A stretch of DNA of 64,000 nucleotides from Stenotrophomonas sp. UBA2124 (GCA_002329155.1 DCXY01000030.1:7167-71166); one strand, 5' to 3'; counted from the stretch's first letter, positions 51,632-61,426 are shown. Numbers and translations: made by a program. Notes: generated by a model from the sequence alone, not told the origin.

Positions 51632-52567
51632 TCAGAGGGCAGCTTCCAATTGTGGCAGCAACTCGAACAGGTCGCCCACGAGGCCGATATCGGCAATCTC
51701 GAAGATCGGCGAATCCGGATCCTTATTGATGGCGACAATCGTACCAGCATCCTTGATGCCGGTCAGGTGCTGGATGGCGCCGGAGATGCCCACGGCGATG
51801 TACAGCTCGGGGGCGATGATCTTGCCGGTCTGGCCGACCTGCATGTCGCTGGGGACGTAGCCGGCATCCACGGCGGCGCGGGAAGCACCGACGGCGGCGC
51901 CGAGCTTGTCGGCCAGCTGGTAGATCACCTTGAAGTTCTCTTCCGAGCCCACGCCACGGCCGCCGGATACCACGCGCTTGGCGCTCTGCAGGTCCGGGCG
52001 GTCGCTCTTGCCGGCCGCCAGGCCGATGAAGCGGGTGTGCGAGGGCAGGGCGGCATCGGTGCTGATGGCTTCGACCGGGGCGCTGTTACCCGTGGCCGCT
52101 TCCGGCCAGGAGGCGGCGCGGACGGTGGCCACGACCACCTGGTCAGCCGGGACTTCGACCGTGATGATGGCGTTGCCGGCGTAGATCGGGCGCTTGAAGG
52201 TGTGCGGGCCATCGACGGCCATCAGGTCGGAGACCTGGTTGACGCCCAGCAGCGCCGCGACAGCGGGCATCAGGTCCTTGCCGGTGGTGGTCGAGGGGCC
52301 GAACACGTGGCTGTAGCCGGCAGCGGCCTTGGCGATCTGGGGCGCCTGCACTTGGGCCAGTGCATGTTCGTTGGCGGGGTTGGCCAGGGTCAGCACCTTG
52401 CTGACGCCGGCAATCTGCGCGGCTTCAGCGGCGACGGCGGCCGGGTCGGCGGCCAGCACCAGCACATCGATGTCGCCGCCAATGGCGGTGGCGGCCGAAA
52501 CGGTCTTGGCGACGGCGCTGTTGAGCTTGCCGTCCAGGTGTTCGGCGATGACGAGAATCTTGGCCAT
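51632..52567 (-). CDS. etfA: Electron transfer flavoprotein alpha subunit
   Basis: The FAD-binding alpha subunit of ETF passes electrons from acyl-CoA and other dehydrogenases to ETF-ubiquinone oxidoreductase. The 311-residue protein has the C-terminal FAD domain motifs RVVSGGRGVGS, VGQTGKIIAPELYIAVGISG and INKDPDSPIFEIADIGLVGD. It starts at 52567, overlapping the etfB stop by one base (TAATG). In xanthomonads etfA is the conserved right border of the LPS locus opposite metB. Confidence 0.95.
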   Translation of the reverse strand: MAKILVIAEHLDGKLNSAVAKTVSAATAIGGDIDVLVLAADPAAVAAEAAQIAGVSKVLTLANPANEHALAQVQAPQIAKAAAGYSHVFGPSTTTGKDLMPAVAALLGVNQVSDLMAVDGPHTFKRPIYAGNAIITVEVPADQVVVATVRAASWPEAATGNSAPVEAISTDAALPSHTRFIGLAAGKSDRPDLQSAKRVVSGGRGVGSEENFKVIYQLADKLGAAVGASRAAVDAGYVPSDMQVGQTGKIIAPELYIAVGISGAIQHLTGIKDAGTIVAINKDPDSPIFEIADIGLVGDLFELLPQLEAAL

Positions 52568-53313
52568 TACAGCAACCCCTTCTGCTTGAGTGCAGCCACC
52601 AGCTCGGCGGCATCCTTCACCATCACGCCCTTGCTGCGCTTGGCGGGGGCGGCGTAGTGGGTAGTCTTGAACGTGTCGGCGGCTTCAACGCCCAGATCGG
52701 CCAGCTGCAGGGTCTCCAGCGGCTTGGCCTTGGCCTTCATGATGTCCGGCAGCTTGATGAAGCGCGGCTCGTTCAGGCGCAGGTCGGTGGTGATCACTGC
52801 CGGCAGATCGACTTCCAGCGTTTCCAGGCCCGCATCGACCTCGCGGGTCACCGTGGCCTTGCCGTCGGCGATCTCCACCTTGGAGGCGAAGGTGGCCTGC
52901 GGGCGCGCCCACAGCGTAGCCAGCATCTGGCCGGTCTGGTTGGCGTCGTCGTCGATGGCCTGCTTGCCGAGGATGACCAGGTCCGGCTGTTCCTTCTCCA
53001 CCAGTTTGAGCAGGGTACGGGCGGCAGTCAGCGGCTGGATGGCCTGGTCGGTGACCACATGGATGGCGCGGTTGGCACCCATGGCCAGGCCGTTGCGCAG
53101 GTGCGCCTGGGCATCTGCCGGCGCGATGGTGGCGACCACGACTTCGGTGGCGATGCCCTTGTCGCGCAGGCGCAGGGCTTCTTCCAAGGCGATTTCGTCG
53201 AATGGGTTGGGCGAGAGCTTGACGCCATCGGTGACCACGCCGGAACCATCCGGCTTGACCTGAATGCGGACGTTGTAGTCCACCACGCGCTTGTACGCGA
53301 CGAGGATTTTCAT
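52567..53313 (-). CDS. etfB: Electron transfer flavoprotein beta subunit
   Basis: A 248-residue AMP-binding beta subunit. It starts MKILVAYKRVVDYNVRIQVK and has the conserved SPNPFDEIALEEALRL and the ETF-beta signature VDLPAVITTDLRLNEPRF. I start at 53313; the longer frame lacks conserved sequence. It forms an operon with etfA. The 243-bp region to divergent rmlB (53314–53556) should hold both promoters. Confidence 0.95.
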   Translation of the reverse strand: MKILVAYKRVVDYNVRIQVKPDGSGVVTDGVKLSPNPFDEIALEEALRLRDKGIATEVVVATIAPADAQAHLRNGLAMGANRAIHVVTDQAIQPLTAARTLLKLVEKEQPDLVILGKQAIDDDANQTGQMLATLWARPQATFASKVEIADGKATVTREVDAGLETLEVDLPAVITTDLRLNEPRFIKLPDIMKAKAKPLETLQLADLGVEAADTFKTTHYAAPAKRSKGVMVKDAAELVAALKQKGLL

Positions 53314-53556
53314 CTGCTGCGGGATCCTTCGGTTGCTGAGGGGGCCGGCGAGGCCGGAGGCAAAGCTTTTCCGGATTCTAGCCGGGATATAGGTTCCATG
53401 CGAATGCGTATGGTGGTGATCTGGCGGTCTATATGTCCGGACAAATGTCTTGGATGGACTGCATGTTGTCAATCATGCAGTTAGAGGCGCCATGTCCGTT
53501 ATATCCTTACAAGGTAACTTGCTGCGACTTGCAGTGAACTTTAGGAGAAGCATCGC

Positions 53557-54612
53557 GTGACCACATGGCTTGTGACCGGCGGCGCCGGATTCATCGGCGG
53601 TAATTTCGTATTGGAAGCGGTGGCCAAGGGGCACCGCATCGTCAATCTTGATGCGCTGACCTATGCGGGCAACCTGCAGACGCTGGCCAGCCTTGAAGGC
53701 AACCCGAACCATGTGTTCGTGGAGGGGGACATCGGTGACCGCGAGCTGGTCGCCCGCCTGCTGGCCGAGTACCGGCCGGAGGCCGTGCTGAACTTCGCCG
53801 CTGAAAGCCATGTGGACCGTTCGATCGATGGTCCGGGTGCTTTCATCCAGACCAATGTGGTCGGTACGCTGGGACTACTGGAGGCCGTGCGTGATTACTG
53901 GAAGGCGCTGCCGGCAGACAAGGCAGGGGCGTTCCGGTTCCTTCATGTGTCCACGGACGAGGTCTACGGCACGCTGGGTGAAACCGGCAAGTTCACCGAG
54001 ACCACGCCGTATGCGCCCAATTCCCCGTATTCGGCATCCAAGGCGGCTTCGGACCATCTGGTGCGTGCCTTCCACCACACCTACGGCCTGCCTGTGCTGA
54101 CCACCAACTGCTCCAACAACTACGGCCCCTACCACTTCCCGGAAAAGCTCATTCCGCTGGTCATCGCCAAGGCGCTGGCGGGAGAGCCACTGCCGGTCTA
54201 TGGCGATGGCAAGCAGGTCCGTGACTGGCTGTTCGTGGCCGACCACTGCGAGGCGATCCGCACCGTTCTGGCCAAGGGCAAGGTGGGCGAGACCTACAAC
54301 GTAGGTGGCAATTCCGAGAAGCAGAACATCGAGGTGGTACAGGCGATCTGCGCGCTGCTCGATGCACGCCGCCCGCGCGCGGATGGCCAGCCGCGAAGCA
54401 GCCAGATCACCTATGTGGCCGACCGCCCCGGCCATGACCGGCGTTATGCGATTGATGCCTCCAAGCTGAAGGATGAACTGGGCTGGGAGCCGCAGCATAC
54501 CTTCGAGCAGGGAATCGACTTTACCGTGAACTGGTATCTGGAAAACCAGGAGTGGGTGAACGGCGTGCTGGACGGCAGCTACCGTTTGCAGCGCATCGGC
54601 ACCACGGCCTGA
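53557..54612 (+). CDS. rmlB: dTDP-glucose 4,6-dehydratase
   Basis: RmlB oxidises and dehydrates dTDP-glucose to dTDP-4-keto-6-deoxyglucose, the branch point for rhamnose and for the 3-amino sugars made by the 47370–50370 operon. It is a 351-residue extended SDR with TGGAGFIGGNF at the N terminus, the catalytic YSASKAASD and the dehydratase motif STDEVYGTLGE. The start is a GTG at 53557, about 9 bp after AGGAGA. First gene of rmlBACD. Confidence 0.95.
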   Translation: MTTWLVTGGAGFIGGNFVLEAVAKGHRIVNLDALTYAGNLQTLASLEGNPNHVFVEGDIGDRELVARLLAEYRPEAVLNFAAESHVDRSIDGPGAFIQTNVVGTLGLLEAVRDYWKALPADKAGAFRFLHVSTDEVYGTLGETGKFTETTPYAPNSPYSASKAASDHLVRAFHHTYGLPVLTTNCSNNYGPYHFPEKLIPLVIAKALAGEPLPVYGDGKQVRDWLFVADHCEAIRTVLAKGKVGETYNVGGNSEKQNIEVVQAICALLDARRPRADGQPRSSQITYVADRPGHDRRYAIDASKLKDELGWEPQHTFEQGIDFTVNWYLENQEWVNGVLDGSYRLQRIGTTA

Positions 54613-54670
54613 GGCCCCACACGAGCAGGTGCCCGTGGCAGGAGCTGCGGGCCTTTCGAGGATTCAAATT

Positions 54671-55558
54671 ATGACGCAACGCAAGGGCATCATTCTTGCC
54701 GGCGGCTCCGGCACCCGGCTGTATCCGATCACCAAGGGCGTCAGCAAGCAGCTGCTGCCGGTGTACGACAAGCCGATGATCTATTACCCGCTCAGCGTGT
54801 TGATGCTGGCGAGCATCCGTGAAGTGCTGATCATCAATACGCCCCACGAGCAGGCCCTGTTCCAGCATCTGCTGGGCGATGGTTCGCAGTGGGGCATGGA
54901 CATCCGGTACGCCGTGCAGCCGAGCCCGGATGGGCTGGCGCAGGCCTATCTGATCGGTCGCGACTTCGTGGGCGGAAAGCCGAGTTGCCTGGTGCTGGGC
55001 GACAACATCTTCCATGGGCATGGCCTGCGCGATGTACTGAAGCGCGCGGATGCACGTGATTCGGGTGCGACGGTCTTTGGCTATTGGGTGAACGATCCGG
55101 AGCGCTATGGCGTGGCCGAGTTCGACGCTACCGGCAAGGTGGTTGGTCTGGTGGAGAAGCCCGAGAATCCGCGTTCCAACTACGCCGTCACGGGCCTGTA
55201 CTTCTACGATGGCAAGGCCAGCGACTATGCGGCCGAGCTGAAGCCGTCGCCGCGAGGTGAGCTGGAGATCACGGATCTCAATCAGCGTTATCTGGACGAG
55301 GGGGCGCTGCAGCTTGAGGCGCTGGGTCGCGGCTATGCGTGGTTGGATACCGGCACGCATGCCTCGCTGCTTGAGGCCTCCAACTTCATCGAGACCATCC
55401 AGACTCGTCAGGGGCTGCAGGTCTGTTGTCCTGAGGAAATCGCTTTTGGTCAAGGATGGATCACCCCTGACCAACTGGAGGCACTGGCTGTTCCGCTTGC
55501 AAAGAACGGGTATGGCCAGTACCTGAAGAAGCTGCTGCAGCGAGGAATCGTTCCGTGA
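54671..55558 (+). CDS. rmlA: Glucose-1-phosphate thymidylyltransferase
   Basis: RmlA makes dTDP-glucose from dTTP and glucose-1-phosphate, the first step to dTDP-rhamnose. The 295-residue protein has the nucleotide-binding signature LAGGSGTRLYPITKG followed by SKQLLPVYDKPM, and LGDNIFHGHGL with the metal Asp. The start is MTQRKGIILAGG at 54671; the longer frame runs into the intergenic leader. It ends overlapping rmlC by 4 bp. Confidence 0.95.
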   Translation: MTQRKGIILAGGSGTRLYPITKGVSKQLLPVYDKPMIYYPLSVLMLASIREVLIINTPHEQALFQHLLGDGSQWGMDIRYAVQPSPDGLAQAYLIGRDFVGGKPSCLVLGDNIFHGHGLRDVLKRADARDSGATVFGYWVNDPERYGVAEFDATGKVVGLVEKPENPRSNYAVTGLYFYDGKASDYAAELKPSPRGELEITDLNQRYLDEGALQLEALGRGYAWLDTGTHASLLEASNFIETIQTRQGLQVCCPEEIAFGQGWITPDQLEALAVPLAKNGYGQYLKKLLQRGIVP

Positions 55559-56112
55559 AAGTGATAGAAACCGGTTTGCCGGGCTGTGTCGTCATCGAGC
55601 CAGCCGTATTTGGTGATGAGCGAGGCTTCTTCTTCGAGACCTGGAACGCTGAGCTCTTCAGGTCGTTGGGTTTGCCGGACAGATTCGTTCAGAGCAATGT
55701 TTCGTCATCCAGCAAGGGCGTGCTGCGTGGTCTGCATTACCAGTGGCCGCGCCCGCAGGGCAAGCTGGTGAGCGTGCTCGAGGGTGAGGTGTATGACGTG
55801 GCGGTGGACATCCGTCGCGGTTCGCCGACCTTCGGCAAGTGGGAGGCAGTGATTCTCAGCGCGGAGAACAAGCGGCAGTTCTGGATTCCAGGGGGCTTTG
55901 CGCACGGCTTCGCGGTGTTGTCCGAACGTGCCTTGTTCAACTATCTGTGCACGGATGTTTACGTCAAGGAAGCGGACGCGGGAATCCGGTGGAACGACGT
56001 CGACGTCGGCGTGGATTGGCCGATCTCTGGTCCGACGCTTTCGGCCAAAGACGAGAATGCTCCCTTCCTGAAGGACATCGCGGAAGACCGCCTGCCGGTC
56101 TACCAGCCATGA
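55555..56112 (+). CDS. rmlC: dTDP-4-dehydrorhamnose 3,5-epimerase
   Basis: RmlC epimerises C3 and C5 of dTDP-4-keto-6-deoxyglucose. The 185-residue cupin has the catalytic His in GVLRGLHYQWP and the conserved DERGFFFETWN, GKLVSVLEGEVYDVAVDIR and WIPGGFAHGF. The start is a GTG at 55555 inside the end of rmlA, and the stop overlaps the rmlD ATG. Normal length and residues. Confidence 0.95.
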   Translation: MKVIETGLPGCVVIEPAVFGDERGFFFETWNAELFRSLGLPDRFVQSNVSSSSKGVLRGLHYQWPRPQGKLVSVLEGEVYDVAVDIRRGSPTFGKWEAVILSAENKRQFWIPGGFAHGFAVLSERALFNYLCTDVYVKEADAGIRWNDVDVGVDWPISGPTLSAKDENAPFLKDIAEDRLPVYQP

Positions 56113-57008
56113 CGGTGCTGGTATTCGGCGGCAATGGCCAGGTGGGCCAGGAGCTGCTGCGCGCGTTGAAGGGTGAGGAGAGCGTCGTCGCAACCACGCG
56201 TAGTGGCAGCCTGCCGGACGGCAGTGCCTGTGAAGTGGCTGATTTCGACCAGCCGGACAGCCTTGTCGGGTTGCTCGATCGTATCCAGCCCACCACGGTG
56301 ATCAATGCCGCAGCCTATACGGCGGTGGATCGTGCCGAACAGGAACCGAAAGCCGCACGGCGGGCCAATGCGCTTTCACCGGGTGTCATAGCGCGCTGGT
56401 GTGCGGCGCATGACGTACCGATGGTTCACTACTCCACCGACTATGTGTTCAGCGGTGAAGGTACAGCGCCTTACCGGGAAGACGAAGCTACGGCGCCGCT
56501 GGGTGTGTACGGCAGCAGCAAGCGCGATGGCGAAGAGGCCGTGCGTGCGGCGGGTGGTCGCCATCTGATTTTCCGCACCGCGTGGGTATATGCATCGCAC
56601 GGCGGTAATTTCCTGCGCACCATGCTGCGCGTCGGTGCGGAGCGGGACGCGTTGCGCGTGGTGGCCGACCAGGTGGGTACACCGACTACGGCCGCACTCA
56701 TTGCTGATGTCACGTTGAAGACCCTGCAGCACCCGGAGCAGTTGTCCGGCACCTGGCATCTGACGGCCTCCGGTCAGACCAGTTGGCATGGATTTGCCGA
56801 GGCCATTTTCAGCGAAGCGGTTGCTGCGGGCGTGTTGGCCAAGGCGCCACGCGTGGAGGCCATCAGCAGTGCGGAGTACCCGACGCCAGCCAAGCGGCCT
56901 TCCTGGTCGGTGCTGGATAACCGCAAGCTGCAGCAGGATTTCGGCATCGTACTGCCGCCATGGGAAGAAGGGCTGCGGCGGGTTATCGGCGAGTTGGCTG
57001 TCGCCTGA
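56109..57008 (+). CDS. rmlD: dTDP-4-dehydrorhamnose reductase
   Basis: RmlD reduces dTDP-4-keto-rhamnose to dTDP-L-rhamnose. The 299-residue SDR has VFGGNGQVGQELL, STDYVFSGEGTAPY, the catalytic YGSSKRDGE and the substrate motif EYPTPAKRPSWSVLDN. It is the last gene of rmlBACD and is followed by a strong bidirectional terminator. Confidence 0.95.
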   Translation: MTVLVFGGNGQVGQELLRALKGEESVVATTRSGSLPDGSACEVADFDQPDSLVGLLDRIQPTTVINAAAYTAVDRAEQEPKAARRANALSPGVIARWCAAHDVPMVHYSTDYVFSGEGTAPYREDEATAPLGVYGSSKRDGEEAVRAAGGRHLIFRTAWVYASHGGNFLRTMLRVGAERDALRVVADQVGTPTTAALIADVTLKTLQHPEQLSGTWHLTASGQTSWHGFAEAIFSEAVAAGVLAKAPRVEAISSAEYPTPAKRPSWSVLDNRKLQQDFGIVLPPWEEGLRRVIGELAVA

Positions 57009-57063
57009 GCCACTCCTGATTTCCCCAAAGCGCACTTTGCTCGCCTGAGCTGCAGGTGAGGCC

Positions 57064-57099
57064 AATGAAAAACCCCGGATTTCTCCGGGGTTTTTCATT
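57064..57099. terminator. Bidirectional Rho-independent terminator rmlD / xanB
   Basis: A 16-bp perfect stem, AATGAAAAACCCCGGA (57064–57079) with TCCGGGGTTTTTCATT (57084–57099), a 4-nt loop and T runs on both strands. It serves the converging rml and xan transcripts. Confidence 0.95.
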
Positions 57100-57114
57100 G
57101 GGGTGCATCCCGAG

Positions 57115-58518
57115 TCAGGTGCGCCCGTAGGTGTCCTCGAAACGCACGATGTCGTCTTCGCCCAGATAGCTGCCGGACTGCACTTCAATCAGCTCCAGCG
57201 ACAGTTTGCCCGGGTTGCGCAGACGGTGGGTGACGCCGAGCGGGATGTAGGTGCTCTGGTTTTCGGTGAGCAGCAGGACCTCGTCGCCGCGGGTGACTTC
57301 GGCGGTGCCGCTGACCACAATCCAGTGCTCGGCGCGGTGATGGTGCATCTGCAGGCTGAGGGTGCCGCCGGGCTTGACCGTGATGCGCTTGACCTGAAAA
57401 CGCTCGCCATGGTCGATGGAATCGTACGCGCCCCAGGGGCGGAATACTTTACGGTGCCATGAGGCCTCGCTGCGGCCGTCGGATTTCAGGCGGGCGACCA
57501 CATCCTTCACTTCCTGCATGCGGTCGGACTTGCCGACCAGCACGGCATCATCGGTTTCCACGACGATGACATCCTCCAGCCCAACCATTGCGATCAGCCG
57601 TTCGCCATAGGCGAAGGTGTTGCAGCAGTCGAGGGCGATGACGTCGCCGCGATGCGCATTGCCGTCGGCGTCCTGCGGCGAGACATCACGCAGGGCGGTC
57701 CACGAGCCTACATCGCTCCAGCGGGCATCCAGCGGTACCACCGCGGCGTCTGCAGTCTTTTCCATCACCGCATAGTCGATGGAGTCGGACGGGCTGGCCT
57801 TGAAGGCTTCGGCATCCAGGCGGATGAAGTCGGTGTCGCGGCGAGCCTTTTCCCAGGCGCTGCGGCAGGCGGCCAGCATCTGCGGTTGCAGGCGTTCGAG
57901 TTCCTGCAGGTAGCGCGAGGCGCGGAACAGGAACATGCCGCTGTTCCAGTAATACTCGCCGGAGGCCACATAGGACTGCGCGGTTGCCAAGTCGGGTTTC
58001 TCGACGAAACGCGCGATGGCGCGGGGGCCTTCGCCAGCAGCGGCCTTGATATAACCGTAGCCGGTTTCCGGTGCGGTCGGCTGGATGCCGAAGGTCACCA
58101 GCCTGCCTTGGTCGGCTACCGCGGCAGCCTGCGCAATGGCCTGATGGAAGCGTGCGATGTCGCCGATCAGGTGATCCGACGGCAGCACCAGCAGCAGCGG
58201 ATCATCGCCATCACGGCGTGCCTCCAGTGCGGCGGCGGCGATGGCTGGAGCGGTATTGCGGCCCGCCGGTTCAAGCAGGATCGCCGTGGTCGCGGTGCCG
58301 GCCTGCTGCAGCTGCTCGGCGGCGACGAAGCGGTGCGATTCGTTGGCCACCACGATGGGCGGCTGTGTGGCTACGCCGGCAACACGCAGCCAGGTGTCCT
58401 GCAGCATGGTGTGCTCGCCGGTGAGCGGCAGGAACTGCTTGGGGTAGGCCTCGCGCGACAGCGGCCACAGGCGCGTGCCGGAACCACCGGAAAGGATGAC
58501 GGGCAGGATCTGGCTCAT
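57115..58518 (-). CDS. xanB: Mannose-1-phosphate guanylyltransferase / mannose-6-phosphate isomerase
   Basis: A bifunctional enzyme giving GDP-mannose for xanthan-type polysaccharides and LPS. Residues 1–330 are the GMP domain (LSGGSGTRLWPLSREAYPKQ, VEKPD). Residues about 350–467 form the PMI cupin (FQVKRITVKPGGTLSLQMHH, EHWIVVSGTAEV). The 467-residue length equals XanB/AlgA. It lies 6 bp after xanA in one operon. Confidence 0.94.
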   Translation of the reverse strand: MSQILPVILSGGSGTRLWPLSREAYPKQFLPLTGEHTMLQDTWLRVAGVATQPPIVVANESHRFVAAEQLQQAGTATTAILLEPAGRNTAPAIAAAALEARRDGDDPLLLVLPSDHLIGDIARFHQAIAQAAAVADQGRLVTFGIQPTAPETGYGYIKAAAGEGPRAIARFVEKPDLATAQSYVASGEYYWNSGMFLFRASRYLQELERLQPQMLAACRSAWEKARRDTDFIRLDAEAFKASPSDSIDYAVMEKTADAAVVPLDARWSDVGSWTALRDVSPQDADGNAHRGDVIALDCCNTFAYGERLIAMVGLEDVIVVETDDAVLVGKSDRMQEVKDVVARLKSDGRSEASWHRKVFRPWGAYDSIDHGERFQVKRITVKPGGTLSLQMHHHRAEHWIVVSGTAEVTRGDEVLLLTENQSTYIPLGVTHRLRNPGKLSLELIEVQSGSYLGEDDIVRFEDTYGRT

Positions 58519-58524
58519 GGGACC

Positions 58525-59871
58525 TCAGGCGGTCAGCAGGTTGGAGATTTCGCGGGTGCGGCGTTCCAGCAGTGCGGCGTCACCCCAGCTTTCAACATTC
58601 AGCCGCAGCAGCGGTTCGGTATTGGAGCTGCGCAGGTTGAAGCGCCACTGGCCGAAATCGGCACTGATGCCGTCGGTGTAGTCCAGCGTGGGCGACTGGT
58701 CGGCGAAATGCTGCATCACCCGTTCCACCGCCGCCTTCGCGTCGGCGACCTTGAAGTTGATCTCGCCGCTGCACGGGAAGCGCGCCATGCGGTCCTCGAC
58801 CAGCTCGGCCAGCGACTTGCCACTGGTGGATAGCAGCGCGGCGATCAGCAGCCACGGGATCATGCCCGAGTCGGCATAAGCGAATTCACGAAAGTAGTGA
58901 TGGGCGCTCATTTCGCCGCCATAGACGGCGTTCTCGGCGCGCATCTTTTCCTTGATGAAAGCATGGCCGCTCTTGCACAGCACGGGAACGCCGCCGGCGG
59001 CTTCCACCATCTCGATGGTGTTCCAAGTCAGGCGCGGGTCGTGGACGATCTTGCCACCCGGATTGCGGGACAGAATGGCTTGTGCCAGCAGGCCGACCAG
59101 GTAATAGCCCTCGATGAAGCGGCCGCTGTGGTCGAAGAAGAAGCAGCGGTCGAAGTCGCCGTCCCAGGCGATGCCGAAATCCGCGTTGTGCTCGCGCACC
59201 GCGTCGGCGGTGATGGCGCGGTTCTCCGGCAGCAGCGGATTGGGGATGCCGTTGGGGAAGCTGCCATCCGGCTCATGGTAGATGCGCACGAACTCCAGCG
59301 GCAGGTGCGGTGCCAGCAGGTCGATGATGGTGCCGGCGCCGCCATTGCCGGCGTTGACCACCAATTTCAAGGGCTTGAGTGCGCTCACATCCACGTAGCT
59401 GAGCAGATGCTGGATGTAGGCGCTCTTGTCGTGCTGCGCGCTCTGCCCGGCACGCGGTGCCTGGGTGGGGGCGTCGTCGGCAGCGACGGCGTCGGAGATG
59501 GCGAACAGCCCGGTATCGGAGCTGATCGGGCGCGCCTGTTCGCGCACCAGTTTCATGCCGTTGTAATCCATCGGGTTGTGGCTGGCGGTGACCATCACGC
59601 CGCCGGCAGCGCCGAGGTGGCCGGTCTGGAAGTAAACCTCTTCGGTGCCGCACAGGCCGATGTCGATGACCTCGCGGCCTTCGCCGCGCAGGCCGGCCGC
59701 CACCGCTTCCTGCAGGGCCGGGCTGGTCAGGCGCACGTCGTGGCCCAGCACCACCGCACCCGGCTCCAGCTGGGCGGCCAAGGCCTTGCCGATCCTGCGT
59801 GCCAGGTCCTCATTCAGTTCCTCGGGCACGCGGCCACGGATGTCATAGGCCTTGAAAGCGGGAAGGGGCAT
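58525..59871 (-). CDS. xanA: Phosphomannomutase / phosphoglucomutase
   Basis: XanA interconverts the 6- and 1-phosphates of mannose and glucose, supplying both XanB (GDP-mannose) and RmlA (dTDP-glucose). The 448-residue protein has the phosphoserine loop VMVTASHNPMDYNG, the Mg site DGDFDRCFFFD, and the sugar-binding loop GGEMSAHHYF. First of xanA-xanB on the minus strand. Confidence 0.95.
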   Translation of the reverse strand: MPLPAFKAYDIRGRVPEELNEDLARRIGKALAAQLEPGAVVLGHDVRLTSPALQEAVAAGLRGEGREVIDIGLCGTEEVYFQTGHLGAAGGVMVTASHNPMDYNGMKLVREQARPISSDTGLFAISDAVAADDAPTQAPRAGQSAQHDKSAYIQHLLSYVDVSALKPLKLVVNAGNGGAGTIIDLLAPHLPLEFVRIYHEPDGSFPNGIPNPLLPENRAITADAVREHNADFGIAWDGDFDRCFFFDHSGRFIEGYYLVGLLAQAILSRNPGGKIVHDPRLTWNTIEMVEAAGGVPVLCKSGHAFIKEKMRAENAVYGGEMSAHHYFREFAYADSGMIPWLLIAALLSTSGKSLAELVEDRMARFPCSGEINFKVADAKAAVERVMQHFADQSPTLDYTDGISADFGQWRFNLRSSNTEPLLRLNVESWGDAALLERRTREISNLLTA

Positions 59872-60019
59872 GAAAGCGTCCTGAGGGTGGAAGAAGAGAA
59901 GAGTAGTTTAGTCGGTAAAGAATGATTTGGCTGTCTGCCCGCTGGACAAAGGTACAGGGCGGGCCTTGCCCGAACGCCGCTAGAATGAGGTCATCCTTAG
60001 TGACTGTGGGCGTGACGTG

Positions 60020-60754
60020 ATGAGCGATCTCTCAACCCCGAGCGGCCGGCGTGGCAAGGTGTATGCCAGCGCAGCCGAGGCCCTGGCGGGCATCGTGGCC
60101 GATGGACAGACCCTGGCCGTGGGCGGTTTCGGCCTGTGCGGCATTCCAGAGGCGCTGATCGCCGCCCTGCGTGACAGCGGGGTCAAGGGCCTGACCGCGA
60201 TTTCAAACAACGCTGGCGTTGACGGTTTCGGCCTGGGCCAGCTGCTGGAAACCCGCCAGATCAAGAAGATGATTTCGTCCTATGTGGGCGAGAACAAGGA
60301 GTTCGAGCGCCAGTACCTGGCAGGCGAGCTGGAGCTGGAATTCAACCCGCAGGGCACGCTGGCCGAGCGCCTGCGCGCTGGCGGCGCAGGTATTCCGGCC
60401 TTCTTCACCGCCACTGGCTACGGCACCGTGGTGGCCGAGGGCAAGGAAACCCGCGAGATCGACGGCAAGCACTACGTGCTGGAGACCGCGCTGAAGGCGG
60501 ATGTGTCGCTGGTCAAGGCGTGGAAGGCCGATGAGGCCGGCAACCTGCTGTTCCGCAAGACCGCGCGCAACTTCAACCCGGCCTGTGCGATGGCCGGCAA
60601 GGTCTGCGTGGTGGAAGTGGAGGAGATCGTTCCGGTCGGCGCCATTGATCCTGACCAAGTGCACCTGCCGGGCATCTACGTCGATCGCATCGTATTGAAC
60701 GCAACGCCGGAGAAGCGCATCGAGCAGCGCACCGTGCGTCAGGAGGGGAACTGA
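60020..60754 (+). CDS. scoA: Succinyl-CoA:3-ketoacid CoA transferase subunit A
   Basis: The alpha subunit of 3-oxoacid CoA-transferase activates acetoacetate, for example that released by tyrosine catabolism. The 244-residue protein has VGGFGLCGIPE, the SNNAGVDGFGLG glycine loop and the FFTATGYGT motif. I begin at the ATG at 60020; a GTG one codon earlier is possible. Called lpsI in older Xanthomonas work because it sits at the LPS locus, though it is not a sugar enzyme. The gap to scoB is one base. Confidence 0.92.
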   Translation: MSDLSTPSGRRGKVYASAAEALAGIVADGQTLAVGGFGLCGIPEALIAALRDSGVKGLTAISNNAGVDGFGLGQLLETRQIKKMISSYVGENKEFERQYLAGELELEFNPQGTLAERLRAGGAGIPAFFTATGYGTVVAEGKETREIDGKHYVLETALKADVSLVKAWKADEAGNLLFRKTARNFNPACAMAGKVCVVEVEEIVPVGAIDPDQVHLPGIYVDRIVLNATPEKRIEQRTVRQEGN

Positions 60755-60755
60755 A

Positions 60756-61385
60756 ATGGCCTGGACCCGTGACGAGATGGCCGCCCGTGCGGCCCGCGAG
60801 CTGACCGATGGTGCCTATGTGAACCTGGGCATCGGCCTGCCGACGCTGGTGGCCAACCATATCCCCGAAGGCGTGGATGTGTGGCTGCAATCAGAGAATG
60901 GCCTGCTGGGCATCGGCCCATTCCCCACCGAAGCCGAGGTGGATGCCGACCTGATCAATGCCGGCAAGCAGACCGTCACCGCGCGTGCCGGTGCCAGCTA
61001 TTTTGGCAGCCATGATTCGTTCGCCATGATCCGCGGTGGCCACATCAACCTGGCCATCCTCGGCGCCATGCAGGTCACCGACAAGGGTGACCTGGCCAAC
61101 TGGATGGTGCCCGGCAAGATGGTCAAGGGCATGGGCGGTGCGATGGATCTGGTGGCCGGCGTGCAGCGCGTGGTGGTGCTGATGGAGCACACCGCCAAGA
61201 ACGGCGAGCACAAGATCCTGCCCGACTGCACGCTGCCGCTGACCGGCGTAGGCGTGGTGGACCGCATCATCACCGACCTGGCCGTATTCGACGTGGCCGA
61301 TGACGGCCTGGTGCTGGTCGAGGCCGCGCCGGGCGTCAGCGATGACGAGCTGAAGGAAAAGACCGGCGTGCCGTTCCGGCGCTGA
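60756..61385 (+). CDS. scoB: Succinyl-CoA:3-ketoacid CoA transferase subunit B
   Basis: The catalytic beta subunit, 209 residues. The CoA-accepting Glu is Glu47 in LQSENGLLGIGPFP, and GIGLPTLVANHIP and the late CTLPLTGVGVVDRIITDLAVF are typical. It is the partner of scoA in one operon (lpsJ in older Xanthomonas naming), followed by a clear terminator. Confidence 0.93.
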   Translation: MAWTRDEMAARAARELTDGAYVNLGIGLPTLVANHIPEGVDVWLQSENGLLGIGPFPTEAEVDADLINAGKQTVTARAGASYFGSHDSFAMIRGGHINLAILGAMQVTDKGDLANWMVPGKMVKGMGGAMDLVAGVQRVVVLMEHTAKNGEHKILPDCTLPLTGVGVVDRIITDLAVFDVADDGLVLVEAAPGVSDDELKEKTGVPFRR

Positions 61386-61395
61386 GTGATTTAAG

Positions 61396-61418
61396 AGGGC
61401 GGCATTGCCGCCCTTTTT
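61396..61418 (+). terminator. Rho-independent terminator after scoB
   Basis: The stem AGGGCGGC (61396–61403) pairs with GCCGCCCT (61407–61414) around ATT, followed by a TTTT run. It ends 9 bp before alkB, which must have its own start signals or rely on readthrough. Confidence 0.92.
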
Positions 61419-61426
61419 CATTTGCC